The position numbers were made by a program, and so were the translations under genes. A DNA stretch of 8,822 nt. It comes from CAZCBD01 sp964496755. GTDB taxonomy: Bacteria > Bacteroidota > Ignavibacteria > Ignavibacteriales > Melioribacteraceae. Below, piece by piece: positions 1 through 7,556 of this stretch. Where the stretch lies: the NCBI GenBank assembly GCA_964496755.1, contig CAZCBD010000120.1, forward strand, positions 1-8,822. The letters are read 5' to 3'. Every line of letters begins with the position of its first letter. Within the stretch, counting starts at the first letter, position 1. Under the pieces are notes generated by a model that was given only the letters and a program-made list of their open reading frames with translations, had not been told where the DNA came from and did no database searches.

Positions 1-2
1 GC

Positions 3-422
3 ATTAAAATAAATGAATTGATAAATAATGCTTACGAATATTTTGCAAATAAAGATTACGAAAAATCAATTGAAGGTTTGTTGGTGGCGCGCAGTTTACT
101 GAATGAAACATTTGCAAAGGAAGATTCTGCCGATACTTTATCTAAAATTGATAATTTCTTAGGATTTAATTTTTTAAATTTGAATAAACCCATTGAAGCA
201 AAAAAATATTTTGAAGAATCTTTAGAGTTGATACCCGAAAGCTCACAAGCTGCCGCCGGACTTGGCGAAGTATTTTTTGAAGAAGGAAACGACGCTGCCG
301 CCAAACAAATGTATGAATGGGCGGTTAAAAGCAATAAAGATAATGCTTTTGCTCATGCAGGGTTGGCTAAAGTGAATAGAGTTTTGGGTTTGGCCGAAGA
401 TGATAACAGTCTTCTAAATTAG
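3..422 (+). CDS. C-terminal part of a TPR-repeat protein, 5' end outside the window
   Basis: The reading frame is open back to the left edge, so this is most likely the 3' end of a longer gene. A TTG at 18 could serve as a start, but no Shine-Dalgarno sequence is visible before it. Counting from that TTG, residues about 44-76 and 77-110 look like TPR units, with the pattern of small and aromatic residues and helix-ending Pro or Asn (for example AKKYFEESLELIPES), followed by a half unit ending in LGLAEDDNSLLN. An earlier degenerate unit covers residues 4-30. TPRs are protein-binding helical repeats and have no catalytic role themselves. The following genes are TPR-fused glycosyltransferases, so this may be the TPR tail of another one; that is inference, since no catalytic domain is in view. 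The stop codon overlaps the ribosome binding site of the next gene, which suggests translational coupling. Confidence 0.75.
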   Translation: MKINELINNAYEYFANKDYEKSIEGLLVARSLLNETFAKEDSADTLSKIDNFLGFNFLNLNKPIEAKKYFEESLELIPESSQAAAGLGEVFFEEGNDAAAKQMYEWAVKSNKDNAFAHAGLAKVNRVLGLAEDDNSLLN

Positions 423-426
423 GAGA
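421..426 (+). promoter_or_regulatory. Ribosome binding site AGGAGA for the TTG-started glycosyltransferase
   Basis: AGGAGA overlaps the TAG stop of the upstream frame and ends four bases before the TTG at 431. This near-ideal Shine-Dalgarno at normal spacing decides for TTG over the in-frame ATG at 446, which would remove most of the first beta strand of the GT-A fold. Confidence 0.75.
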
Positions 427-430
427 AAAT

Positions 431-1918
431 TTGATTACACTAAGTATGATAATTAAAAATGAAGAAAATTATTTGGCCGGATGTTTGGAATCGGTTAAAG
501 ATTGTGTTGATGAAATTGTTATTGTTGATACAGGCTCCACCGATAATTCTTTGGAAATTGCAAAAAAATACGGCGCAAAGATTTTTCATTTTAATTGGAT
601 AAACGATTTTTCGGCTGCAAGAAATTACGCACTTAAAAAATCCACGGGCAATTGGATTTTATATCTTGATGCCGATGAAAGATTAACGGCCGATTCAAGA
701 ATCGTGTTAAAAAAAATTTCCGCCACAACCGATAAAATCGGCTTTAGATGCAATGTGATTAGCCCCTCCGATGCGGTCGGCAATACTAACATTATGCACT
801 ATGTAAGATTATTTCGAAATTCCGATAAAATAGAATTTACCGGAAAAGTTCATGAACAAATTGAAACATCACTAAATAAAAACGGATATTCAATTCTTGA
901 TTCTAAAATAGAAATAGTTCACTTGGGCTATGACATTAAAAAAGAAGATTTGGGGAAAAAGGCACAAAGAAACCTAGATATACTTTTGGCCGATTATGTG
1001 CAAAATAAATCTGCATACAATGCATTCCAAATTTCACAAACTTACATGGTTTTAAACAAAAAAGAAGAAGCACTTCCTTTTTTGCTTGATGCTGTTGCAG
1101 ATGAAAATTTAGATGCCGATTTGCGTTTGCATTGCCACCGATTTTTAGCTGCTTATTATAATGAAAAAAATGATTTAGAAAAATCTGAATTCTATTTACA
1201 GGAAGGATTTAAAATAGATTCCGAACATCATTTGCTGAAACTTATTGCTTCGGAAGTTGAATTGAAAAAAGATAATTATAGTTTGGCAAAAAAATATTTT
1301 ACCGAAGCATACCAACGTAATTTAAAACTATATGAAGGTAATCGTACAAATCAATACGATTTTATTCTAAATCCCCGTGATATAATTCTCAGGTCCTTAC
1401 AAATAGCTGTTTTTATGAAGGATATTGAGTTTTTTAGATATTTTCAAAAGGAAGCCGAAAATTATCTGACAAGTGAAGAGGAAAAATCATACTTTGAGTT
1501 TATTCAAATATTATTCGAAAAAAAAACTATTTTACCCAAAAATCTTCCGAACTTAGAAAAATATTTCAAGTTTGAATTATTGAATAATCTTGTTTCCGCC
1601 TACTCAAATCCGAATGAAACAGAGAAAGTTTTGGATGCAATTTTCGAATATTTTAAAGATGATTATTCGTATTTATTTTTTTGCGGAAAATTTTATACTT
1701 CAATAAATAAATTGGAAAAAGGGCTGGAGCTTTTTGAATTGGCATTAAAACAAAATAAGATTGATCCGCAATTAATTTTAATTTTACTTTCACTTTATGT
1801 TAACATGGGTAAAACCGAAAAAGCAATTTCATTAATAGACAACAGCCTTGAGATGTTTACGGACTTTCCGAACGTAACTGATAGAATGAAATCAATCCGC
1901 AATAAATTAATTGACTGA
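431..1918 (+). CDS. Family-2 glycosyltransferase with C-terminal TPR-like repeats
   Basis: This is a GT-A fold glycosyltransferase of the GT2 type, expected to move a sugar from a nucleotide-sugar donor to a protein or glycan acceptor in the cytoplasm. Residues 1-170 carry the catalytic domain: the first beta strand with IKNEENYL (8-15), the donor-binding DTGSTDNS (33-40), the motif NDFSAARN (58-65) common in this subfamily, the metal-binding DADE (80-83) after a hydrophobic strand, and HEQIE (141-145). From about residue 200 the protein is helical, with TPR-like units near 199-229, 234-267, 268-300, 413-446 and 447-480, so nearly two thirds of the chain is a possible acceptor-binding scaffold. 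No signal peptide or membrane segment is seen. The TTG start is supported by AGGAGA at good spacing and by the need to keep the first strand. The gene ends two bases before the next start. Donor sugar and acceptor cannot be read from the sequence; flagellin is a plausible acceptor from the position of its gene downstream. Confidence 0.88.
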   Translation: MITLSMIIKNEENYLAGCLESVKDCVDEIVIVDTGSTDNSLEIAKKYGAKIFHFNWINDFSAARNYALKKSTGNWILYLDADERLTADSRIVLKKISATTDKIGFRCNVISPSDAVGNTNIMHYVRLFRNSDKIEFTGKVHEQIETSLNKNGYSILDSKIEIVHLGYDIKKEDLGKKAQRNLDILLADYVQNKSAYNAFQISQTYMVLNKKEEALPFLLDAVADENLDADLRLHCHRFLAAYYNEKNDLEKSEFYLQEGFKIDSEHHLLKLIASEVELKKDNYSLAKKYFTEAYQRNLKLYEGNRTNQYDFILNPRDIILRSLQIAVFMKDIEFFRYFQKEAENYLTSEEEKSYFEFIQILFEKKTILPKNLPNLEKYFKFELLNNLVSAYSNPNETEKVLDAIFEYFKDDYSYLFFCGKFYTSINKLEKGLELFELALKQNKIDPQLILILLSLYVNMGKTEKAISLIDNSLEMFTDFPNVTDRMKSIRNKLID

Positions 1919-1920
1919 AA

Positions 1921-4900
1921 ATGGAAAAATTCCATTCCGACAAAAATAATCCCAATGCGGAAATTCAAATTTCGCTAAAAAAAATCAATGAGTATTTCAA
2001 AAACAATAATTTTGTTGAGGCGGAAAAGATATGTTCTGGGATTATAGAAATAAAGCCAACATCCGAGATTATCTCATTGCTTGCTTTAATTCAAACCAAA
2101 TTGGGCAAAATTAAAGAAGCAGAATCTAATTACCTTAAATCCTTAGAATTGGATCCCGACAATGTAGAAGCATTATTTAATATTGCTACTCTTTACCATA
2201 AAAAAAATGATTTATTGAAAGCTGAAAATTTTTATGCAAAAGTAATTAAGATTGATCCTGAATTTGAAAAAGCTCATTATAATTTGGGAATAATATTCAG
2301 AGTTCAAAATAAATTATCAGCTTCTAAAAACAAATTTCTGAAAGTAATCGAATTAAATCCTCAAAATACCGATGCAATTTATAACTTGTCGGTCGTATAT
2401 GAATTGCAAAATAATTTTCAGGAAGCACTGAAGAATTATATAAAAGTAGTAGAAATTAATCCGAATCATTTTGACGCAAAATGGAATTTGGCATTGTTGC
2501 AAATTCGTTTGGGTAAGTGGAAAGAAGGTTGGGAAAATTACGAAGTCCGTTTGCAAAAAAAAGAATATAAAACCAAATTTTCGGATATATCCTTTTGGCA
2601 GGGTGAAAATGTTAAACAAAAAAAAATAATTTTTAGATGGGAGCAGGGTTTTGGTGATGCTATTGAGTTTTCCAGATTTGCAAAATTGTTTTTCCAAAAA
2701 GGTGCCGCAATAATTTTTGAATCAAAAAAAAGAATAGCTCCATTGTTCGAAAATCAAAAGTTTATTAATCAAATTATAATTAAAGAAGAGTTTCAAAAGG
2801 TTGATGCGGATTATCAGATTTTCCCCTGTAGTATTCCGAATATACTAAAATTAAATCCCGAAGAAATTTGTTTCAAGGATAAATATTTAGATGTTAAAGA
2901 GTTGTTGATAGAAAAATGGTCGGGAAAAATAAGACGAGATAATGATAAAATTAAAATAGGATTTGTTTGGAAAGGAAGTTCGGAAAATGCTTCCGATGAA
3001 TTTCGCTCAATTAAACTTGAATATTTTTTAAAATTAAAAAATGAAATTGATGCCGATTTTATCTCGTTGCAATTTGATTTAACCAAGAGTGAAAAACAAA
3101 AACTGATTGAAGCGGAAATTAAAATTGTTCAAGAGGATTTTTTAAATACTGCCGCAGTAACAAAGAATCTGGATTTGGTAATTACTGTTGATACTTATCT
3201 TTCGCATCTTTGTGGTGCGCTTGGGGTTCGAACTTTGTTATTGCTTTCTGAAAAACCGGATTGGCGTTGGGGCACAAAAGAAAAACCTGTTAATTGGTAT
3301 AATTCCGTAAATGTTATCTGGAAAGAAACCAATAGTTGGGAGAATGTTTTTACTTTTTTGGTTAATGAAATTAATTCGCAATTGTATTTAAATGCGGATT
3401 TCCAAAAACTATTAAAACAAAATAAATTTTATTCAGCGTTAAAATATTTCAATTTAAAATTTAATGATTCGGACAAAAAGAAACATATATCCGTACTCGT
3501 ATCTTCTTTTAACGCTGTGGGATTAGAAATTTTAGATTTTGTTGGAAAAAATGAAATTAATAAAAATTCTAAAGTTGAAATAAATTTGTCTAAAAAAGAA
3601 AATTGTAATTCTTCCGGATTATTTCAAAAGTTGAAATCTGCGCTTAATAACGACGAGGAGGTTGAAAGTATTTTAACCGAGATTGCAGAAAGTGGGAATA
3701 TTTCGGCAGATGGAAATTTGCTTGCGGCTTCGGTGGCATTCAATTTGGAATATTTCGATTTAGCATTTTTAATTTTATTAAATTTAAAAATGCAGGTGCC
3801 CAATAATGCCAAACTTTATTCTAATCTTGCTGTTTTATTTTCCGAAGTGGGATTTTATAAAACAGCAGAGAAATATTTTATGCAAGTATTTAGTCAGAAA
3901 CCCAATGATTTCGAATTATTATTGAATATTGCAGTATTAAATTATGAGCAGGGGAAATTTTCCGAAGCGGAAAAATATTTAATTGAAATCCTAAAAAATG
4001 ATCCGAATAATACAAAAGCAAAGTTTAATCTCTCTTTAATAAAATTAGCAAAAGGCAATTATTTAAAAGGGTTCGAGCTTTATGAAGAAAGATTTAAAAT
4101 CGGCGACGGCAAATTTAGAATGATGAAAACTCCGCGTTGGAATGGCGAGCCTATTAAAAACAAAGTATTATATGTTTATGCCGACGAGGGATTAGGCGAT
4201 ATTATTCAATATTCGCGCTATTTAAAACTGGTAAAACCTTTAGCCGGAAAGGTGATTTTTGAAGCTCGGAAAAGTTTAATCCCATTGTTTGAACTTTCCG
4301 ATAATTTTGATGAAATAATCGAAATGAATCCCGATAAATCCGTTTCCGTATTTCACGATTGTCAAATCCCGATTATGAGTTTACCGTTTATATTTAAAAC
4401 CATTGAAAATACAATTCCTCCGGTTGATAAATATTTTTCCGAAATAGAGCCGAATGAAAAACTACAAAAAAACAAGAATCTGAAAATCGGGCTTTGCTGG
4501 CGGGGAAATGAATCGAATAAAAAACTTTTAAACAGATTCTTGTCTTTGGAATTAATTGAACCATTATTGGCAATTAAAAATGTGGATTTTTATTCGTTTC
4601 AATTTGATGCCACTGAAAAAGAAAAACAGTTTTTGCAACTGCACAATGTGAAAATAATCAATGAATATCTAAATGGCTTTTTGCCTACTGCAAGGGCTGT
4701 AAAAGCAATGGATTTAATTGTTACCGTCGATACTTCTTTGGTTCACATTGCAGGTTCGGTAAGAAAAAAAACATTTTTATTATTACCGTTTGTTGCCGAT
4801 TGGAAATGGGGCATTAATAAAAAGAATACTTTGTGGTACGATTCAATAGAAATTTTCAGACAAAAAAAATTAAACAATTGGTCGGAAAGTTTAGTTGAAA

Positions 4901-6090
4901 TTAGAAATGAAATTGTTAACTTCAGAAAACAATTTTTTTTGGCAACCGAAAAGAAAACAAAAGCAAGTAATTCAAAAGTAAATAATTCAAAAAAAGAAAC
5001 GGAATTTGTAAAAGTGAATAATTCAGATCGGACGTTATATTTAGCTTTAAGCAAAGGGGAGAACTTTGGTTGGGGTGTATGTAGCAAATATTTTAAAAAA
5101 GAGGTTCCTAAATTATATTCGAATGTTAAGGTGTGGGATTTTGAAAATGATAAATCGGAACCTCAAAATGTTGAAGGAATTGTTTTTCACGGATTGACCG
5201 GGTTGAATTTTGAGAGCATTACAAATATTAGAGGAAATAAAAATTTCGGATACACTTTTTTTGAAAACGAATTGCCGGATAAATCCATCGAAAATTCAAA
5301 AAAATATGACTTAATTTTAGCCGGTTCAACTTGGTGCAAAACCAAGATGGAAGAAAGAGGAATAAACAATAGTGGAATTCTGATTCAAGGAATTGACCCG
5401 GAAATTTTTTACCCGCTGCCCCCCAAAGAGGAAACCGATTTATTTGTCATATTTTCCGGCGGAAAATTCGAATTAAGAAAAAGTCAGGATTTGGTTTTAC
5501 GGGCGGTAAAAATTTTGCAGGATAAATATCCGAATGTAATTTTAATTAATGCTTGGTACAATATGTGGCCAAATACCATGAGGTTTATGGCCGAAGCCAA
5601 AAATTTTAATTTCGATTTGCAGGGAAATTCTTGGCAAGAAATAATGATGCATTTATATAAAATCAATGGGTTGGATTTAAACAGAGTTATAACATTGGAA
5701 TTAATTCAAAACAATAAATTACCGGAAATTTATTTGAAAACCGATATTGGGATTTTTCCCAATAGATGCGAAGGTGGAACAAATTTAGTAATGATGGAAT
5801 ATATGGCTTGCGGAAAACCGGTGATTGCCTCCTATAATACGGGGCATAAAGATATTTTGACCGAAGAAAACTCATTGCCGATATTTACAATGAAAAGTTT
5901 TGAAAGATATTCTAACAATAAAAAAATAGCTCGGTGGTATGAGCCGGATTTTGATGAAATAGTAGAAAAACTGGAATATGCATATTTGAATAGAAATGAA
6001 ATAAGAAATATTGGTAAACAAGCGGGAAAAGATTTGAAAAATTTCACTTGGAAAAAAAGCGCCGAACAATTACTAAATCAAATTTTATAA
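1921..6090 (+). CDS. Giant fused glycosyltransferase: TPR-GT9-like-TPR-GT9-like-GT4
   Basis: A 1389-residue protein with three predicted sugar-transfer domains. Residues 15-210 form about six TPRs, several at exact 34-residue spacing (82-115, 116-149, 150-183). Residues 205-485 are a GT9-like (heptosyltransferase-related) GT-B domain of the kind found at the end of many TPR proteins: EQGFGD (241-246), FVWKG (348-352), VDT plus SHLCGALG (423-435), PDWRWG (446-451). Residues 485-595 are unassigned. TPRs resume at 596-724, followed by a second GT9-like domain at 720-1003: DEGLGD (755-760), CWRGN (859-863), VDTSLVHIAG (936-945), ADWKWG (959-964). A Lys/Asn/Ser linker (1008-1036) leads to a GT4-like domain (1036-1389) with FSGGKFELRKSQD (1178-1190) and the acidic pair E1284/E1293 in EGGTNLVMMEYMACGKP. 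No signal peptide or membrane helix is apparent, so it is probably cytoplasmic. There is no Shine-Dalgarno before the ATG, which lies two bases after the previous stop, so translation is probably coupled. The frame is intact throughout. Domain identity is well supported; sugars and acceptor are unknown. Confidence 0.88.
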   Translation: MEKFHSDKNNPNAEIQISLKKINEYFKNNNFVEAEKICSGIIEIKPTSEIISLLALIQTKLGKIKEAESNYLKSLELDPDNVEALFNIATLYHKKNDLLKAENFYAKVIKIDPEFEKAHYNLGIIFRVQNKLSASKNKFLKVIELNPQNTDAIYNLSVVYELQNNFQEALKNYIKVVEINPNHFDAKWNLALLQIRLGKWKEGWENYEVRLQKKEYKTKFSDISFWQGENVKQKKIIFRWEQGFGDAIEFSRFAKLFFQKGAAIIFESKKRIAPLFENQKFINQIIIKEEFQKVDADYQIFPCSIPNILKLNPEEICFKDKYLDVKELLIEKWSGKIRRDNDKIKIGFVWKGSSENASDEFRSIKLEYFLKLKNEIDADFISLQFDLTKSEKQKLIEAEIKIVQEDFLNTAAVTKNLDLVITVDTYLSHLCGALGVRTLLLLSEKPDWRWGTKEKPVNWYNSVNVIWKETNSWENVFTFLVNEINSQLYLNADFQKLLKQNKFYSALKYFNLKFNDSDKKKHISVLVSSFNAVGLEILDFVGKNEINKNSKVEINLSKKENCNSSGLFQKLKSALNNDEEVESILTEIAESGNISADGNLLAASVAFNLEYFDLAFLILLNLKMQVPNNAKLYSNLAVLFSEVGFYKTAEKYFMQVFSQKPNDFELLLNIAVLNYEQGKFSEAEKYLIEILKNDPNNTKAKFNLSLIKLAKGNYLKGFELYEERFKIGDGKFRMMKTPRWNGEPIKNKVLYVYADEGLGDIIQYSRYLKLVKPLAGKVIFEARKSLIPLFELSDNFDEIIEMNPDKSVSVFHDCQIPIMSLPFIFKTIENTIPPVDKYFSEIEPNEKLQKNKNLKIGLCWRGNESNKKLLNRFLSLELIEPLLAIKNVDFYSFQFDATEKEKQFLQLHNVKIINEYLNGFLPTARAVKAMDLIVTVDTSLVHIAGSVRKKTFLLLPFVADWKWGINKKNTLWYDSIEIFRQKKLNNWSESLVEIRNEIVNFRKQFFLATEKKTKASNSKVNNSKKETEFVKVNNSDRTLYLALSKGENFGWGVCSKYFKKEVPKLYSNVKVWDFENDKSEPQNVEGIVFHGLTGLNFESITNIRGNKNFGYTFFENELPDKSIENSKKYDLILAGSTWCKTKMEERGINNSGILIQGIDPEIFYPLPPKEETDLFVIFSGGKFELRKSQDLVLRAVKILQDKYPNVILINAWYNMWPNTMRFMAEAKNFNFDLQGNSWQEIMMHLYKINGLDLNRVITLELIQNNKLPEIYLKTDIGIFPNRCEGGTNLVMMEYMACGKPVIASYNTGHKDILTEENSLPIFTMKSFERYSNNKKIARWYEPDFDEIVEKLEYAYLNRNEIRNIGKQAGKDLKNFTWKKSAEQLLNQIL
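1963..2550 (+). other. First TPR block of the giant glycosyltransferase
   Basis: Residues 15-210 hold about six consecutive TPR units. Units at 82-115, 116-149 and 150-183 are exactly 34 residues each and end in IDPEF, LNPQN and INPNH, the usual Asp/Asn-Pro turn between units. The last unit runs into KWKEGWENYEVR (199-210), a segment that also closes the TPR blocks before the other two GT9-like domains in the window. Confidence 0.85.
2533..3375 (+). repeat. GT9-like module copy A (residues 205-485 of the giant protein)
   Basis: First of three diverged copies of a heptosyltransferase-like domain in this window. Matching landmarks in order are EQGFGD, FVWKG, VDT with SHLCGALG, PDWRWG and NWY. 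The glycine-rich GD near the start and the VDT-x3-H segment belong to the predicted nucleotide-sugar binding clefts of the GT-B fold. This copy has Tyr-Leu-Ser between VDT and His, where copies B and C have Ser-Leu-Val and Ser-Val-Ala. Confidence 0.8.
3706..4092 (+). other. Second TPR block of the giant glycosyltransferase
   Basis: Residues 596-724 hold three full TPR units, 596-629, 630-663 and 664-697, each exactly 34 residues and ending in VPNN, KPND and DPNN. A last half unit ends in NYLKGFELYEER (713-724). The block repeats the arrangement before copy A, which supports duplication of a whole TPR-plus-GT unit. Confidence 0.82.
4078..4929 (+). repeat. GT9-like module copy B (residues 720-1003 of the giant protein)
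   Basis: Second copy of the domain: DEGLGD, CWRGN, VDTSLVHIAG, ADWKWG and LWY appear in the same order and at similar spacing as in copies A and C. It differs at the loop after the conserved His, reading IAGSVRKKT where A and C have the more typical GALG, and its first motif has Asp-Glu in place of Glu-Gln. Such changes could mean a different donor sugar or weaker catalysis; the sequence alone does not decide. Confidence 0.8.
4945..5028 (+). other. Lys/Asn/Ser-rich interdomain linker with degenerate repeats
   Basis: Residues about 1009-1036 are low-complexity and charged. The short unit Lys/Ser-x-Asn-Asn-Ser recurs: SNSK, VNNSK and VNNSD, encoded by near-repeats of the form AAGTAATTCAAAAG, AAATAATTCAAAAA and GTGAATAATTCAG. 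This is a flexible tether between the second GT9-like domain and the GT4-like domain, and marks a likely fusion junction. Confidence 0.7.
5026..6087 (+). other. GT4-like glycosyltransferase domain (residues 1036-1389 of the giant protein)
   Basis: This is a GT-B fold family-4 (group 1) domain. The N-terminal half begins with TLYLALSKGENFGWG and includes FHGLTGLN (1089-1096). The C-terminal half starts at FSGGKFELRKSQD (1178-1190), with Arg1186 and Lys1187 at the position expected to bind donor phosphates, and continues to E1284 and E1293. The two glutamates are separated by eight residues, one more than the usual seven of the EX7E motif. The domain could work alone as a separate enzyme, so its fusion here is notable. 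Confidence 0.82.
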
Positions 6091-6094
6091 AGAA

Positions 6095-7534
6095 ATGGAA
6101 AAAGAAGTTTTAGATAAAGCACACGAATTTATTATTTCAGGAAATTATAATTCGGCGGAAAAAGTTTTAACGGATTATTTATTGGAAAATCCGAAATCGA
6201 TAGATGTACTTTTCCGACTTGCCTATTTATATCAAATTCAAAAAAAATTATCAGACGCCTTAGGCTGTTATAAAAAATTGTTGGAAATAAAACCTCAGGA
6301 AGCAGGTATTTACAATAATATTGCTCACATTCTGCTTGAAGAACGCAAATTCAAAGATGCCGAAAAAGTTATTGAATCGGTATTGCCGTTGGAAATTATA
6401 AGCTTGGATTTATTAAATACATTGGGTATAGTAAAGGGTTATATGGGTAAATTTGATGAGGCGGAAATTATTTTTAAAGAAATAATTGATAATTATCCTG
6501 ATTTTGCCGAATCTTATCTAAACTTAGGAAATATACTTGATGCAAAAGGAAAATTAGATGAGGCGGAAGAATTATTAAAAACTGCAATTAAAAAAGAATT
6601 TAATAAAAATTCGGCTGAATTTAATTTGTCTCTTTTGTACCTGAAAAAAGGAGAGTATTTAAAAGGATGGGAGCTATACGAAACACGAAAACTCAAAAAA
6701 GAATATCCGAAAATACTGCTTTCTAAACCGGAATTAAAAAATATCGGTGGCATTTCAAATAGTTATATATTAGTTTACGATGAACAAGGATTTGGTGATA
6801 CCATTCAATTTGTTAGATTTTTACCGTATTTAAAAAATTTTGGTGGAAAAATAATATTGGTTTGCCATCAATCTTTGGTTAGATTATTGGCTAATTGTTC
6901 ATATATCGACAAAATTATTCCCAAAGATAGTTTCAATGAAAAACAAATTGATTATGACTTTTATATTTCATTACTAAGCATTCCTAATTTGTTCAAAATA
7001 TCATTAAATATACTACCTTCCCAAACGCCATATTTAATTCCGTCGCTTAACAAAAAGTTGGAAAACTTGCTAAAAACGGACAAATATAAAATCGGAATAG
7101 TTTGGAAAGGCAGGCAACCGCTCGAAAATTTTTATCGTTCGGCAAAATTAATTGATTTACTTCCCGTATTAAATTTAAATGGCACTCAAATTGTTAGTTT
7201 GCAAAAGGATGTATCCGAAGAAGAAAAAAATCTTCTGCAGGAAAAGAATATTGTTGATGCATCCGAAGTTCTTTTAAGTTTTGATGAAACTGCATCAATT
7301 ATTAGTAAGTTGGATTGCATGATAAGTATTGATACTTCTGTAGCACATTTATCGGGTGCATTAGGCAAAACAACTTATTTAATGTTGTCATCAAGATACG
7401 ATTGGCGCTGGAAAGAAAAAAAACGGAAAAGCTTATGGTATCCTGATATAACCTTAGTTAAACAAACCGAGTTTGGAAACTGGTCTGATGTTGTTTTCAG
7501 AATAAAAGAATATTTAGAAAAGACAATTAACTAA
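6095..7534 (+). CDS. TPR-repeat GT9-like glycosyltransferase (third module copy)
   Basis: A 479-residue protein with five 34-residue TPR units (1-34, 35-68, 69-102, 103-136, 137-170) and a half unit ending in EYLKGWELYETR (187-198). A GT9-like domain follows: DEQGFGD (229-235), GIVWKG (334-339), IDTSVAHLSGALG (412-424) and YDWRW (435-439). It is the same module as the two inside the upstream giant protein, as a stand-alone gene, and the core motifs look intact. It probably transfers a sugar in the cytoplasm with the TPR superhelix holding the acceptor; donor and acceptor are not known. The start is four bases after the preceding stop and has only a weak purine stretch as a ribosome site, so coupling to upstream translation is likely. 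It ends 27 bases before flagellin, which makes flagellin the most likely substrate by context. Alternative: a transferase for LPS or another surface glycan that happens to sit next to flagellin. Confidence 0.87.
   Translation: MEKEVLDKAHEFIISGNYNSAEKVLTDYLLENPKSIDVLFRLAYLYQIQKKLSDALGCYKKLLEIKPQEAGIYNNIAHILLEERKFKDAEKVIESVLPLEIISLDLLNTLGIVKGYMGKFDEAEIIFKEIIDNYPDFAESYLNLGNILDAKGKLDEAEELLKTAIKKEFNKNSAEFNLSLLYLKKGEYLKGWELYETRKLKKEYPKILLSKPELKNIGGISNSYILVYDEQGFGDTIQFVRFLPYLKNFGGKIILVCHQSLVRLLANCSYIDKIIPKDSFNEKQIDYDFYISLLSIPNLFKISLNILPSQTPYLIPSLNKKLENLLKTDKYKIGIVWKGRQPLENFYRSAKLIDLLPVLNLNGTQIVSLQKDVSEEEKNLLQEKNIVDASEVLLSFDETASIISKLDCMISIDTSVAHLSGALGKTTYLMLSSRYDWRWKEKKRKSLWYPDITLVKQTEFGNWSDVVFRIKEYLEKTIN
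6446..6575 (+). repeat. Near-identical DNA in two adjacent TPR units
   Basis: The 12-base string GATGAGGCGGAA occurs at 6455-6466 and again at 6557-6568, exactly 102 bases (34 codons) apart, flanked by similar bases (GGTAAATTT before the first copy, GGAAAATTA before the second). Both encode Gly-Lys-Phe/Leu-Asp-Glu-Ala-Glu. This suggests a fairly recent duplication of one TPR unit, or selection on the same codons. Confidence 0.6.
6671..7531 (+). repeat. GT9-like module copy C (residues 193-479 of the TPR transferase)
   Basis: Third copy of the GT9-like domain, in a separate gene. It keeps Glu-Gln in EQGFGD like copy A and GALG like copy A, but Ser after IDT like copy B. It reads KGRQPLENFYRSAKL after GIVW, where a basic residue near the phosphate-binding region is usual in the family. 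It ends the polypeptide, with no extra C-terminal domain. Confidence 0.8.
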
Positions 7535-7552
7535 AAACAAACTAACATAAAC

Positions 7553-7556
7553 GGAG
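7553..7556 (+). promoter_or_regulatory. Ribosome binding site GGAG for flagellin
   Basis: GGAG lies five bases upstream of the ATG at 7562, in the 27-base spacer after the transferase gene. It is clearly stronger than the region before the giant protein or the 479-residue transferase, consistent with the far higher amount of flagellin a cell needs. Confidence 0.7.

Noticed and set aside
18..20. TTG as true start of the first gene
   Set aside because: The frame is open to the window edge and there is no ribosome binding site before the TTG, so a truncated longer gene is more likely; not excluded.
446..448. ATG as alternative start of the GT2 gene
   Set aside because: It has no Shine-Dalgarno at proper spacing and would cut off the first beta strand; the TTG at 431 has AGGAGA just upstream.
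2353..2697. Minus-strand frame inside the giant glycosyltransferase gene
   Set aside because: It lies wholly opposite a conserved TPR and GT-coding region, and its product is low-complexity and Phe/Ile-rich with no recognisable domain.
4743..5087. Minus-strand frame over the copy B and linker region
   Set aside because: Its Phe-rich composition is what antisense of Lys-rich coding DNA produces; no domain, no ribosome site, and the + strand frame is clearly the gene.
7436..7455. TCCTGATATAAC as a sigma-28 type -10 element before flagellin
   Set aside because: It resembles GCCGATAA only loosely, has no TAAA at the needed distance upstream, and lies more than 100 bases from the flagellin start.
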